NCBI GenBank assembly: GCA_035518775.1 | Contig: DATIXH010000301.1 | Span: 5,832-69,831 of the forward strand | Direction of reading: 5' to 3' | From: JBGPEQ01 sp035518775 | GTDB taxonomy: Bacteria; Pseudomonadota; Alphaproteobacteria; Dongiales; Dongiaceae | Length of the DNA: 64,000 nucleotides | Notes under the pieces: model-generated | The model's database searches: none | What the model was told of the DNA's origin: nothing | The model's input: only the letters and a program-made list of their open reading frames with translations | Part shown: one piece after another, positions 16,735-24,700 of the stretch | How the letters are laid out: every line of letters starts with the position of its first letter | Numbering within the stretch: position 1 is the stretch's first letter | Program-made: the position numbers and the translations under genes

Positions 16735-18406
16735 CGAGCCAGCCCTGGAGACGATAGGCCGCCGGCATGGCCAGTCCCATGGCGGCGAGGAAGCGGCCGT
16801 CGCCCAGCACGGTGTCGGCGCGGTCGCAGCGCACGAGCCGGCCGCGCTCCAGCACCGCCACCCGGTCGCACAGCGCCGCCACCAGGTCGAGATCATGGCT
16901 GATGACGACGATGGCGCGATCGGCGCGCCGCTGGCCGGCGATCAGCGCCTGCAGCTGCCCGGTCGCGCGCGCGTCGAGCCCATAGCTCGGCTCGTCCAGC
17001 ACAAGCAGGGGCGTGGCGCCGGCCGCGACCACGGCCAGCACGCTCAGCCGCCGCTTCTGCCCCTGGCTGAGCTCGTAGGGATGCGCGTCGCGCAGCGGCC
17101 AGAGGCCGGCCTCGCACAGCAGCGCTTCGACCTGCTCCTGCCCGTCCTTGGGCAGGCTCGCCGCCAGCTCCGCGCGCACGGTCGCGCCGACGAACTGATG
17201 CTCCGGATTCTGGAAGACGAAGCGCATCGGCCGGCCGGCTGCGTCGCCGAGCATCCTCCGTTCGCCACGCGTCGGCGCAAGCAGCCCGCTCATGATCTGC
17301 CCCAGGGTCGACTTGCCGGCGCCGTTGCGCCCGACCAGGCCGAGGATCTCGCCGCCCTGCAGCGTGAGCGACAGGTCGGCGAGGATCGCAGGCCCGCCGC
17401 GCGGCGCGAAGCCGATGCTGTCGAGCCGCAGCAACGGCCGCCCCTCGTCGGTGCGCGGCGGCGCGCGCCGCACCGCGCTCCACCGCCGCAGGCCGTCGCG
17501 GATGGCCGTCCGCCAGACAGGCTGCCGCCCCGCGGCGCGCTCCAGCGCATCCGCGGCCTCGGCGAGCGTCAGAGGCCGCTCCGCCAGCGCCACGCCGGCG
17601 CCTCGCAACGCCTGAAAGAGCTCGGCCGCCGGCGGGCACCAGACGCCCGCCTCCGCCGCCAGCGCGTAGCGCTCGTGGAACAGCGTCGTCGGCGGCTCGG
17701 CCGCGATCAGCCGGCCCTCCGCGTCGAGCAGCAGCACCCGATCGATCAGCGGCAGCAGATGCTCGAGCTTGTGGTCGATGAACAGCAGCGTCCGCTCGCG
17801 TCCGCCGCCCGCGAGGCGCGCGACCGCCGCATAGGTCGCGGCCGTGGCCGCGGGGTCGAGCTGCGATGTCACTTCATCGAAGACGGTGATCGCCGCATCC
17901 TGGGCGAGTGCCGCCGCCAGCAGCACCTTCTGCTTCTCGCCGCCGGAGAGCGTCTGCGTGCGCCGCCGCCGGAATTCGACCGGCAGGCCGGCCTGCTCCA
18001 GCGCCGCATCGAGGCGCCGGTCGATCTCGACCGGCGCCACGCAACGGTTCTCCAGCGCGAACGCGATCTCATCCTCGACCGTGAGCGCGCAGAGCTGGCT
18101 GTCCACATCCTGGAACACATAGGCGATGTCCCCTGCGAGCTCCGGCACGCTGCCGTCGCGCACGTCGCGCCCGCGCACCCTCACCGCGCCGACGACTGCG
18201 GCAGCGATTGATTTCGGCACGAGCCCGTTGAGGCAGAGCGCCAGGGTGCTCTTGCCGCCGCCCGACGGTCCCAGAAGCAGCACGCGCTCGCCCGCCTCGA
18301 TCCGCAGCGACACGTCGGCGAGCACTAGCTGCTCGCGGAAGGAATAGCGGACCGAGAGCCCGTCGATGTCGATGGCGGGCGTCCCGGCCGCGTCCGCGTC
18401 GCTCAC
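16718..18406 (-). CDS. ykoD: ECF transporter dual ATP-binding protein (YkoD)
   Basis: This 562-aa protein has two fused ABC ATPase domains, as in Bacillus YkoD. Domain 1 (about 8-240) has Walker A GPSGGGKST, signature LSGGEKQKVLLA and Walker B ITVFDEVTSQLD. Domain 2 (about 320-545) has GRNGAGKST, LSQGQKRRLS and LLVLDEPSYGLD. The GTG start overlaps the stop of the S component gene (GTGA), so the two are translationally coupled. It powers uptake of a thiamine precursor, inferred from the TPP riboswitch and neighbours. All catalytic motifs appear intact. Confidence 0.88.
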   Translation of the reverse strand: MSDADAAGTPAIDIDGLSVRYSFREQLVLADVSLRIEAGERVLLLGPSGGGKSTLALCLNGLVPKSIAAAVVGAVRVRGRDVRDGSVPELAGDIAYVFQDVDSQLCALTVEDEIAFALENRCVAPVEIDRRLDAALEQAGLPVEFRRRRTQTLSGGEKQKVLLAAALAQDAAITVFDEVTSQLDPAATAATYAAVARLAGGGRERTLLFIDHKLEHLLPLIDRVLLLDAEGRLIAAEPPTTLFHERYALAAEAGVWCPPAAELFQALRGAGVALAERPLTLAEAADALERAAGRQPVWRTAIRDGLRRWSAVRRAPPRTDEGRPLLRLDSIGFAPRGGPAILADLSLTLQGGEILGLVGRNGAGKSTLGQIMSGLLAPTRGERRMLGDAAGRPMRFVFQNPEHQFVGATVRAELAASLPKDGQEQVEALLCEAGLWPLRDAHPYELSQGQKRRLSVLAVVAAGATPLLVLDEPSYGLDARATGQLQALIAGQRRADRAIVVISHDLDLVAALCDRVAVLERGRLVRCDRADTVLGDGRFLAAMGLAMPAAYRLQGWLDALAA

Positions 18407-19011
18407 CCCCCGCCCCGCTTGTCGGCGTCGATGGCGAGGCCGCTCAGCACGCCCGTGCGATAGAGCGCATCGCCGATGAGCTTGCCGAGCAGCCCCGCCA
18501 GCAGCATGCCGCTCAGCACCCGCAGCACGGCCATGGCGATCAGCAGCCCCGGCGCCAGCGTGCCGTAGCTGAAGCGGATCCAGGTGTAGACGAAGCTGAA
18601 GATCGCCGCACTGGCGCCCGAGGCGAGCAGGGTCGGCAGCCGGTAGTTGCGCCAGCGCGTGAGCGCAAACGGCAGCTCGGCCCCGGCGCCCTGCACCACG
18701 CCCGTGAGCACCAGGATCAAGCCTGCGGGATTGCCCGTCAGCACCTCCGCGATTGCCGCGATCACCTCGCTGCCGAAGGCCACGAAGGGCTTGCGGATGA
18801 TGTAGGCCGCCACCACCGAAACCACGCACCAGAATCCGAACAGGATATCGAGCGACAGCGGCCCGATCGCCGCCTGCCCCAGCAGCCACAGCTGCACCCA
18901 GGCGAGGTACAGCACGGCGAAGACGATACCGAGCGCGGCCACGATCACGGTCTCCCGCTGCGTCCAGGCGCGCTCGGACTTCGCCGGTTGGAAATGAAGG
19001 GTATCGGTCAT
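18403..19011 (-). CDS. ykoE: ECF transporter S component (YkoE, thiamine/HMP)
   Basis: This 202-aa substrate-binding membrane subunit has about five to six helices (for example VIVAALGIVFAVLYLAWV). It contains the YkoE-type region GNPAGLILVLTGVVQGAGAE. YkoE proteins belong to the thiamine-regulated ECF importers for hydroxymethylpyrimidine or thiamine. GGAGA lies upstream of the ATG at 19011. It is placed between ykoF and ykoD in the standard order, under the TPP riboswitch at 19725-19805. Confidence 0.88.
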   Translation of the reverse strand: MTDTLHFQPAKSERAWTQRETVIVAALGIVFAVLYLAWVQLWLLGQAAIGPLSLDILFGFWCVVSVVAAYIIRKPFVAFGSEVIAAIAEVLTGNPAGLILVLTGVVQGAGAELPFALTRWRNYRLPTLLASGASAAIFSFVYTWIRFSYGTLAPGLLIAMAVLRVLSGMLLAGLLGKLIGDALYRTGVLSGLAIDADKRGGG

Positions 19012-19104
19012 GACGGTCTCCTCTCTTGCGAAGGACCGGTCACGACGACGCCATCAGGGAAAGGGCGCGCCGCAAACCGGTCCGTTGGAACGGTCGGTTG
19101 CGGC

Positions 19105-19716
19105 TCAGGCGACGCTCGGGCTGCCCTTGGAGACGACGGCGGTGAGGACGACGTGGTCCTCGGGCGCCCCGAAGCCGAGGAAGCTCTGCTCGATCGCCTG
19201 GAACACGTCGGCGGCGTCGCCCGCGAGCTTGGTGCAGAAATGCTTGCCGTTGGCGAACAGGCCGGCCCGCTTCGTGAAGCCGATGCAGGCGGCGATCTGC
19301 TCCATGTAGTCGGCGCGCCCGAGCGGATAGAGCGCGATCTGCGCCGCCGTCGCCACGCCGCTGCGCGCCACCTGCCGCAGCTGGCCGACCGCCGCCGCAG
19401 CGGGGTCATGCTCCCCCGCGACGTTGCGCGCGCGCACCAGGTCGGCGCGGCAGCGCGGATCGTCCGGCTCCCCCGGGCAGCCCCGCGACAGGCTGACGTT
19501 CATCACCACATGGCCGCCGGCCGTGGCGGCCGCGACGAAGCTCTCCTGCAGCGCCGGGAACAGCGCATCCGGCGGCCCGATCAGCGTCGTGCTGATGTCG
19601 TCGGTCGCGACCTCCAGCCGGTCCTTGTAGCGGTCGAGCGCCTCGATGGCGTGCAGGATCACGCCGATGAAATCGCTCGACATGGGATAGATGGAAAACT
19701 GGCATCCGAGAAACAT
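19105..19716 (-). CDS. ykoF: YkoF family thiamine/HMP-binding protein
   Basis: This 203-aa soluble protein contains two related halves (starting near CQFSIYPM and near QIALYPLG), matching the tandem ferredoxin-like domains of YkoF, which binds thiamine and its pyrimidine moiety. The ATG at 19716 is chosen because the GGAGAGAG ribosome-binding site immediately before it abuts the TPP aptamer; in-frame upstream codons would run into the riboswitch. It is the first gene of ykoFEDC, and 93 bases separate it from ykoE. Confidence 0.88.
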   Translation of the reverse strand: MFLGCQFSIYPMSSDFIGVILHAIEALDRYKDRLEVATDDISTTLIGPPDALFPALQESFVAAATAGGHVVMNVSLSRGCPGEPDDPRCRADLVRARNVAGEHDPAAAAVGQLRQVARSGVATAAQIALYPLGRADYMEQIAACIGFTKRAGLFANGKHFCTKLAGDAADVFQAIEQSFLGFGAPEDHVVLTAVVSKGSPSVA

Positions 19717-19724
19717 TGCTCTCT

Positions 19725-19805
19725 CCGCTGGCATTACCCAGATCAGATCAGAAGGGTTGAACGGAGCAGCCGTTCTCTCAGCCCCCGAGCGGGGCACCCC
19801 TGCAA
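19725..19805 (-). promoter_or_regulatory. TPP riboswitch (THI element)
   Basis: Read on the minus strand, the sequence contains the THI-box landmarks in order: GGGGTGCC, GGCTGAGA, ACCCTTCTGATCTGATCTGG and TAATGCCAGCG. The last paired bases touch the GGAG of the ykoF ribosome-binding site (19719-19726), so ligand binding probably blocks translation initiation. It controls ykoFEDC. Confidence 0.95.
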
Positions 19806-19953
19806 CGTGAAGGCAGAGCTAGCACGGGCCGGGCCGGCCTGTCCATGCCTCGGTTACCCGCCGCAACGGACGGCGCTGCGAGCGTCAATGCATCTGCCGG
19901 CGACGACAAGTTGGCGTACATTGGACGCGAGATGCCAAACGGGAGTCAGTGGG

Positions 19954-20388
19954 ATGGCGGAAGCAGAACTGTTCGGGGGTGGTTGCCTGTGCGGCGCCGT
20001 TCGATATCACGCTAAGGCGCGCCCAGTGCGCGGCGTGATCTGCCACTGCTCGACCTGCCGCCGGCATTCGGGCGCTCCGGCGCTGGCGTTCGTGCACTTC
20101 CCGGCGGCCGCGTTCGCCTGGCTCGGCGCGGAGCCGAGTTGGTACCGCTCGTCACGCTACGCGCAGCGAGGGTTCTGCCCGGCCTGCGGCAGCACCGTGG
20201 CGATGCGCGAGGAGGTCCTCGGCGATCGCGTGCAGATCTGCGTCGGCAGCCTCGACGATCCCGACAAGGTCCGGATCGACGACCACGTCTGGACGTCGGA
20301 GCGCGTCGCCTGGTTCGAGATCAAGGACGAGCTCCCGCGTTTCGCGCGCAGCAGCGCCGCCGTGCCCTCGAAGGCGCCGGAGCCGTAG
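19954..20388 (+). CDS. GFA family protein (CENP-V/GFA zinc fold)
   Basis: This 144-aa protein is of the glutathione-dependent formaldehyde-activating enzyme/centromere protein V fold. Zinc ligands appear in the expected spacing: GCLCGAVRY near the N-terminus, CHCSTCRRHSG at about residue 30 and CPACGS at about 72. Many GFA proteins act on glutathione adducts, but most, like this one, have no proven substrate. The start ATG follows a GGGAG. The next gene begins 4 bases after the stop, so the two form a unit. Confidence 0.88.
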   Translation: MAEAELFGGGCLCGAVRYHAKARPVRGVICHCSTCRRHSGAPALAFVHFPAAAFAWLGAEPSWYRSSRYAQRGFCPACGSTVAMREEVLGDRVQICVGSLDDPDKVRIDDHVWTSERVAWFEIKDELPRFARSSAAVPSKAPEP

Positions 20389-20392
20389 CGGG

Positions 20393-21598
20393 GTGACGCC
20401 GGCGCCACGCAGCGCCGCGCTCGTGCTGGTGACGCCGGACGGCGCGGTCGTCGGCAGCCTGCCGGCCGTGCCCGTCGCGACGCCCTGGTGGCAGGAGGTC
20501 GAGCCGGTCGTCGCTGCCGTCCGCGAGCGCCACGGCATCGACGTCACCATCCTGCGGCTGCTTCACGCCGAGCGCGACCGTCCGCACGGCGGCCGCGTCA
20601 CCTACCTCGCCGAGATCGCCCGTCCCGTCGCGGCCGAACCGTGGGCCAGCACGCTCGAGGACCATCCGCTGCGTCACCCCTTCGCGCGCCCCGGCGGACC
20701 GGCCGCCGATCTGGCCTGGGCGGATTCCGTCCTGGCCGGGCGCGGGCTGCGGCGCTCGGCGACGCCGGTTCAGGTGCGCACCTGGAACCTGTCGAGCCTG
20801 TGGCGCATCCCGCTGCAGAACGAGACGGCCTGGCTGAAGGTCGTGCCGCCGTTCTTCGCCCATGAGGGCAGTCTGCTGGAACGCCTCGCCGGCGAGCGCG
20901 TCCCGACCCTGCTCGGCCACGATGGCGGCCGCATGCTTCTCGCGGAGATCGCCGGCGACGATCTGTACGAGGCCGAGCCGTCGCAGCTCGCAGAGATGGT
21001 GATGCTGCTCGTCGGCCTGCAGCGCGCCTGGATCGGGCATGTCGACGCGCTGCTCGCGCTCGGGCTGCCGGACTGGCGCCCGCCCGCCCTCGGCGCCGCG
21101 ATTGCCGACGTGGTCGCGCGCACGGCCGATGACCTCCCCGCCGACGACCGCGCCACGTTGCGCGAATTTCTGCGCGCCCTCCCCGACCGGTTCGCCGCCA
21201 TTGCCGCTTGCGGCCTCCCCGACACGCTCGTCCACGGCGACTTCCACTCCGGCAACTTTCGCGGCGAGGGCCGGCTGCTTACGCTGCTCGACTGGGGCGA
21301 CAGCGCCGTCGGCCATCCGCTCCTAGACCAGCCCGCCTTCCTCACCCGCGTCCCGGCCGATGCGGCCGCGCCCCTCCGCGAGCACTGGCTGCGGCTCTGG
21401 CGCGACGCCGTCCCCGGCTGCCACCCGTCCCGCGCCGCCCACCTGCTCGCCCCGCTCGCCGCCGCCCGCCAGGCCGCCATCTACCGGGGCTTCCTCGACC
21501 GCATCGAGTCGGCCGAGCACCCCTATCACCGGCACGATCCCGCCGAATGGCTGCAGCGCACCGCCGCCCTGGTCCGCGAACAGCCGTTTCCGCCTTGA
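20393..21598 (+). CDS. Aminoglycoside phosphotransferase (APH)-like kinase
   Basis: This is a 401-aa protein. The C-terminal two thirds have the APH/choline-kinase catalytic loop HGDFHSGNF (about 279) and the metal-binding LLDWGDSAVG. The N-terminal ~100 residues look like a separate small domain with some resemblance to a NUDIX or NUDIX-like fold (ALVLVTPDGAVVG), but no NUDIX box is complete. The start is GTG, 4 bases after the GFA gene. The kinase substrate is unknown; APH-like proteins phosphorylate small hydroxyl metabolites. Confidence 0.8.
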   Translation: MTPAPRSAALVLVTPDGAVVGSLPAVPVATPWWQEVEPVVAAVRERHGIDVTILRLLHAERDRPHGGRVTYLAEIARPVAAEPWASTLEDHPLRHPFARPGGPAADLAWADSVLAGRGLRRSATPVQVRTWNLSSLWRIPLQNETAWLKVVPPFFAHEGSLLERLAGERVPTLLGHDGGRMLLAEIAGDDLYEAEPSQLAEMVMLLVGLQRAWIGHVDALLALGLPDWRPPALGAAIADVVARTADDLPADDRATLREFLRALPDRFAAIAACGLPDTLVHGDFHSGNFRGEGRLLTLLDWGDSAVGHPLLDQPAFLTRVPADAAAPLREHWLRLWRDAVPGCHPSRAAHLLAPLAAARQAAIYRGFLDRIESAEHPYHRHDPAEWLQRTAALVREQPFPP

Positions 21599-22338
21599 TT
21601 TTCGGCACGTATGTTCCTACAATGTTCTCGTCGGTCGGTACCTTCGCCGGCCGGCTCGATCTTTGACATCGTGTATCGGATGTTGCCGTTCGCCTGCCGT
21701 TGGACAGCGGGCCCAGCGACGACGTTTGCGTCGCTGGGCGGGGGAAACCCCTGCGCCCTTTCCCGCTGGACATGGGGTCCATCGCTCAGAATCGATGACC
21801 CGTCGGGGCGACCCCGTGTGGTCGCCCGCATCTGCCCTCGCTGGACATGGGGTCCATCGCTCGGAATCGATCCCCATGCAGGGATGGCTTTCCCGGTTGG
21901 GGGGCCCAGGCCGCGCGCCGGACAACCCCAATGCCAGCAAAGCTCGCTGGACATGGGGTCCATCGCTCAAGATTCAGCGGGCGCGTTTGCCGCCGCAAAG
22001 GTCAACCACAGAGAGCACGGAGGTCACAGAGGCGGCTTGGACTCTGTGTCCTCTGTGGTGAATTTTCTTCCCTGAGCTCCCGCTGGACATGGGGTGCTTC
22101 GCTCAAAATCGCAGTCAGTTGCCGGTGCTGGGCGGGCAAAAGCACGACAGGGCCGTCCCGCCCCTCCGCGGCCGCGCGCCTCCGCGTAAAGCCCCTGATC
22201 ACCGCTTGGCATGGGGTCCTTCGATCGAAAGAGGAGCCGCAACGGCGCAAGGCCAGACTTAAGGAGGGCGCCTTTGCGGAACTCTTCCGGCGCCGTCCCG
22301 CTGGACATGGGGTCCATCGCTCGAATCGCGACGGACCG
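21599..22338. repeat. Gene-free composite repeat array (one module A, six unit-B copies)
   Basis: No convincing gene is seen in these 740 bases. On the plus strand there is first a module A (box at 21613-21627 and 21-nt block at 21653-21673). Then come six copies of a roughly 30-base unit with CATGGGGTCC or CATGGGGTGC core at 21762-21796, 21839-21871, 21945-21976, 22079-22112, 22202-22230 and 22297-22329. Full copies read CGCTGGACATGGGGTCCATC, so GGAC and GTCC can pair around ATGGG. Spacers include a small hairpin (GGGGCGACC...GGTCGCCC near 21798). The same modules occur inverted at 38438-38867. Confidence 0.9.
21613..21627 (+). promoter_or_regulatory. SOS-box-like GTTC-N7-GTTC in repeat module A
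   Basis: GTTCCTACAATGTTC matches the alphaproteobacterial LexA consensus GTTC-N7-GTTC exactly. The counterpart at 38853-38867 keeps all eight fixed bases while two bases of the N7 differ. TTGACA (21663-21668) follows within the conserved 21-nt block. No gene is evident downstream on this strand. Confidence 0.5.
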
Positions 22339-23106
22339 TCAGACCGATTTGATCAGCCCCCCATCCACCCGCACCAGCGAGCCCGTCACATAGGCCGCCG
22401 GCGCGCTCGCCAGGAAGGCGACCACGGCGGCAAACTCCTCCGGCGTGCCGTAACGGCCAAGCGGGATCGTGGCCCGCGACTGGGCGGCGACCGTGGCGAC
22501 GTCGACCCCCTGCCGCTTGGCGTTGGCGGCGTCGATCTCCCCGACCCGCTCGGTCTGAATGCGTCCCGGCACCACGCAGTTCACGGTGATGCCCTGGGCC
22601 GCCACCTCGTTGGCCAGACTCTTCGCCCAGCCGGCGATCGAGGCGCGGATGGCGTTGGACTGGCCGAGGTTGGCGATCGGCTGCTCCACGCCGGAGGAGA
22701 CGACGGTGACGATGCGGCCCCAGCGCTTGTCCTGCATGGGCGGGAGCAGCTGCCGCGTCAGCTCGAAGATGCTGATCGCCATCGCCTGGTACCAGCTGCG
22801 CCACGCCTCGCCCTCGATCTGGAGGATCGAGCCGGTCGGCGGGCCGCCCGTGTTGTTGATGAGGATGTCGACACCGCCGGCCGCCAGCACCGCCTGGGCC
22901 AGCCGCTCGATCGACCCGGGATCGCCGAGGTCGACCGGCTCGCTCTGGCCCTTGAGAGCGGCCGCCACCTCCGCCAGCCGCTCGCGGTTGCGGGCGGCGA
23001 GCACGACCTTGGCGCCCTCGGCCGCCAGCGCCGTCGCGATGGCCCGGCCGAGCCCGCGGCTGGCGCCCAGCACCAGGGCACGCTTGCCGGCGATGCCGAG
23101 GTCCAT
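22339..23106 (-). CDS. SDR family oxidoreductase (atypical active site)
   Basis: This 255-aa SDR has GASRGLGRA at residues 14-22, INNTGGPP after strand 4 and LVRVDGG near the end. As in the SDR at 1266, YxxxK is replaced: the segment reads GQSNAIRAS, so the usual Tyr and Lys are absent. Its start overlaps the stop of the DapA-like gene (TGATG), showing translational coupling and a joint pathway. The 3' end touches the last unit of the repeat array. The substrate is unknown. Confidence 0.9.
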   Translation of the reverse strand: MDLGIAGKRALVLGASRGLGRAIATALAAEGAKVVLAARNRERLAEVAAALKGQSEPVDLGDPGSIERLAQAVLAAGGVDILINNTGGPPTGSILQIEGEAWRSWYQAMAISIFELTRQLLPPMQDKRWGRIVTVVSSGVEQPIANLGQSNAIRASIAGWAKSLANEVAAQGITVNCVVPGRIQTERVGEIDAANAKRQGVDVATVAAQSRATIPLGRYGTPEEFAAVVAFLASAPAAYVTGSLVRVDGGLIKSV

Positions 23107-24038
23107 CAGGTAAGCTCCTTCAGCCGGCGGGCCTGCCGCTCCATCAGCCGCTCGATCTCCGCCCTGTCGTCGGGCGTCAGCAGCGGCGCCGGCTTGCGCA
23201 GGGCTGGGGAGGCGATGGCTCCGCGCTTGGCCAGCACGTACTTCCGGATGGCCATGCCGAGGCCGGGCTGCAGCTCGTAGCGGGCGAGCGGCAGATAGGC
23301 GTCGAAGAGATCGGCGGCGCGGTCGAGCTTGCCGGCGAAGTGGGCGCGGCAGACCTCGACCATCATCTCCGGATAGGAGAAGCCGGTCATGGCGCCGTCG
23401 GCCCCGCGCCGCAGATCCTCCGGCAGCATGATGGCGCCGTTGCCGACGAGGATGCTGATGCGCCGGGTCTCACCCGCCTGCGAGGCCGCCCGCACCGCCG
23501 CGATCTTGGCCAGCCCCGGCCAGTCTTCGTGCTTCAGCATCACGCAGCTCGGCAGCCGCTTCACGATCTCGGTGATAACGGTCGGCGCGATCACGACGCC
23601 GGTCGACTGCGGATAGTCCTGCAGCACGAACGGCACGTCGGTCCCGATCTCGCCGACGACATTGACGTAGTAGCGGATGATGTCGCCGTCGGTCTTCAGG
23701 GTCGAGGGCGGCGCCACCATCACGCCGGCGGCACCGGCATCCATCACCGCCGCCGTCAGCTCGCGCATGGCGGCGAAACCGGGACTGGAGACGCCGACCA
23801 CCACGGGCACGCGGTCGCCGACCCGCTTCAGCACATGGCGCGCCACGGCCACCGACTCCTCGGCCGTCAGCTTCTGGGCCTCGCCCATCATGCCGAGGAT
23901 GGTCATGCCGACCACGCCGCGCTCCACGTAGAACTCGACCATGCGGTCGACACTGGCGTAGTCGATGGCGCCGCTGTCGGTGAACGGCGTGACCGCGATG
24001 ATGAAGACGTCGCGGGCGGATTCGTCGAGCTTCTTCAT
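23106..24038 (-). CDS. Dihydrodipicolinate synthase/N-acetylneuraminate lyase family protein
   Basis: This 310-aa (beta/alpha)8 aldolase is of the DapA/NanA family. The Schiff-base Lys is in CVMLKHEDW, and the catalytic Tyr in LQDYPQSTG. GVSSPG and a GATG-like turn match the family. It is not likely to be the biosynthetic DapA because it is coupled to an SDR and lies in a catabolic-looking cluster; an aldolase or dehydratase for a sugar-derived acid is more probable. It is divergent from the OsmC-like gene. Confidence 0.88.
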   Translation of the reverse strand: MKKLDESARDVFIIAVTPFTDSGAIDYASVDRMVEFYVERGVVGMTILGMMGEAQKLTAEESVAVARHVLKRVGDRVPVVVGVSSPGFAAMRELTAAVMDAGAAGVMVAPPSTLKTDGDIIRYYVNVVGEIGTDVPFVLQDYPQSTGVVIAPTVITEIVKRLPSCVMLKHEDWPGLAKIAAVRAASQAGETRRISILVGNGAIMLPEDLRRGADGAMTGFSYPEMMVEVCRAHFAGKLDRAADLFDAYLPLARYELQPGLGMAIRKYVLAKRGAIASPALRKPAPLLTPDDRAEIERLMERQARRLKELT

Positions 24039-24153
24039 GGAGGGTGCAATCCTTGAGGAGAGGTCCGCCGGTCATGCGCCAGAGCGGCCGGCCTTGTCAA
24101 ATCTCCGCCCCTCCGCCGATAGTGGGCGCTCAGTCATCGCGGGAGTCATCGAC

Positions 24154-24672
24154 ATGGATGCCGAACAGCTCCGTTCCCTGCAGGCGCCGTTCAAGGCGCG
24201 CTATCGCGACGAACCGAACGCGGCCGTCATCACCTTGAAGGCCAGCGGTGAGCTCGGCGCCGAGACCATCACCTGCAAGGTCGATACCGGCCGCGCGCTC
24301 GCCGAGGCGGGCCTGCATCCGGCCACGGGCGGCGACGGGCTGTCGCTGTGCTCGGGCGACATGCTGCTGGAGGCGCTGGTCGCCTGCGCCGGCGTCACGC
24401 TGAAGGCGGTCTCGACGGCCCTGTCGATCCCGATTCGCAGCGGGCGCGTGAGCGCGGAGGGCGATCTCGACTTCCGCGGCACTCTGGGCGTCGCCAAGGA
24501 TGCGCCGGTCGGCTTCAAGACCATTCGCCTCAGCTTCACGCTCGACACCGACGCGCCGCCGGAGCAACTTGACAAGCTGCTCACGCTGACCGAGCGCTAC
24601 TGCGTCGTCTACCAGACCCTGAAGGGTGCGCCCGCGATGAGCGTCTCCTACCGCGTTGGCGCGGCAGCGTGA
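24154..24672 (+). CDS. OsmC family protein
   Basis: This 172-aa protein belongs to the OsmC/Ohr hydroperoxide-reductase fold. It has the two expected cysteines: one in LVACAGVTL on the central helix and one in RYCVVYQTL in the second half. This spacing is that of OsmC-type peroxidases. The ATG at 24154 has GGGAG 8 bases upstream. It sits between the DapA-like gene and sugar isomerase genes, so it may be only a chance neighbour. Confidence 0.87.
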   Translation: MDAEQLRSLQAPFKARYRDEPNAAVITLKASGELGAETITCKVDTGRALAEAGLHPATGGDGLSLCSGDMLLEALVACAGVTLKAVSTALSIPIRSGRVSAEGDLDFRGTLGVAKDAPVGFKTIRLSFTLDTDAPPEQLDKLLTLTERYCVVYQTLKGAPAMSVSYRVGAAA

Positions 24673-24700
24673 GTCACAAAGGACGAGGGGAGGAATGGCG

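Noticed and set aside
21762..22329. Repeat array as a CRISPR array
   Set aside because: Units are variable, spacer lengths are irregular (about 40-100 bases) and no cas genes are present.
21847..22330. Open frames across the 21.6-kb repeat array as coding genes
   Set aside because: They consist of translated repeat units (WTWGPS-like motifs), with no ribosome-binding sites and no family match. Treated as non-coding repeats.
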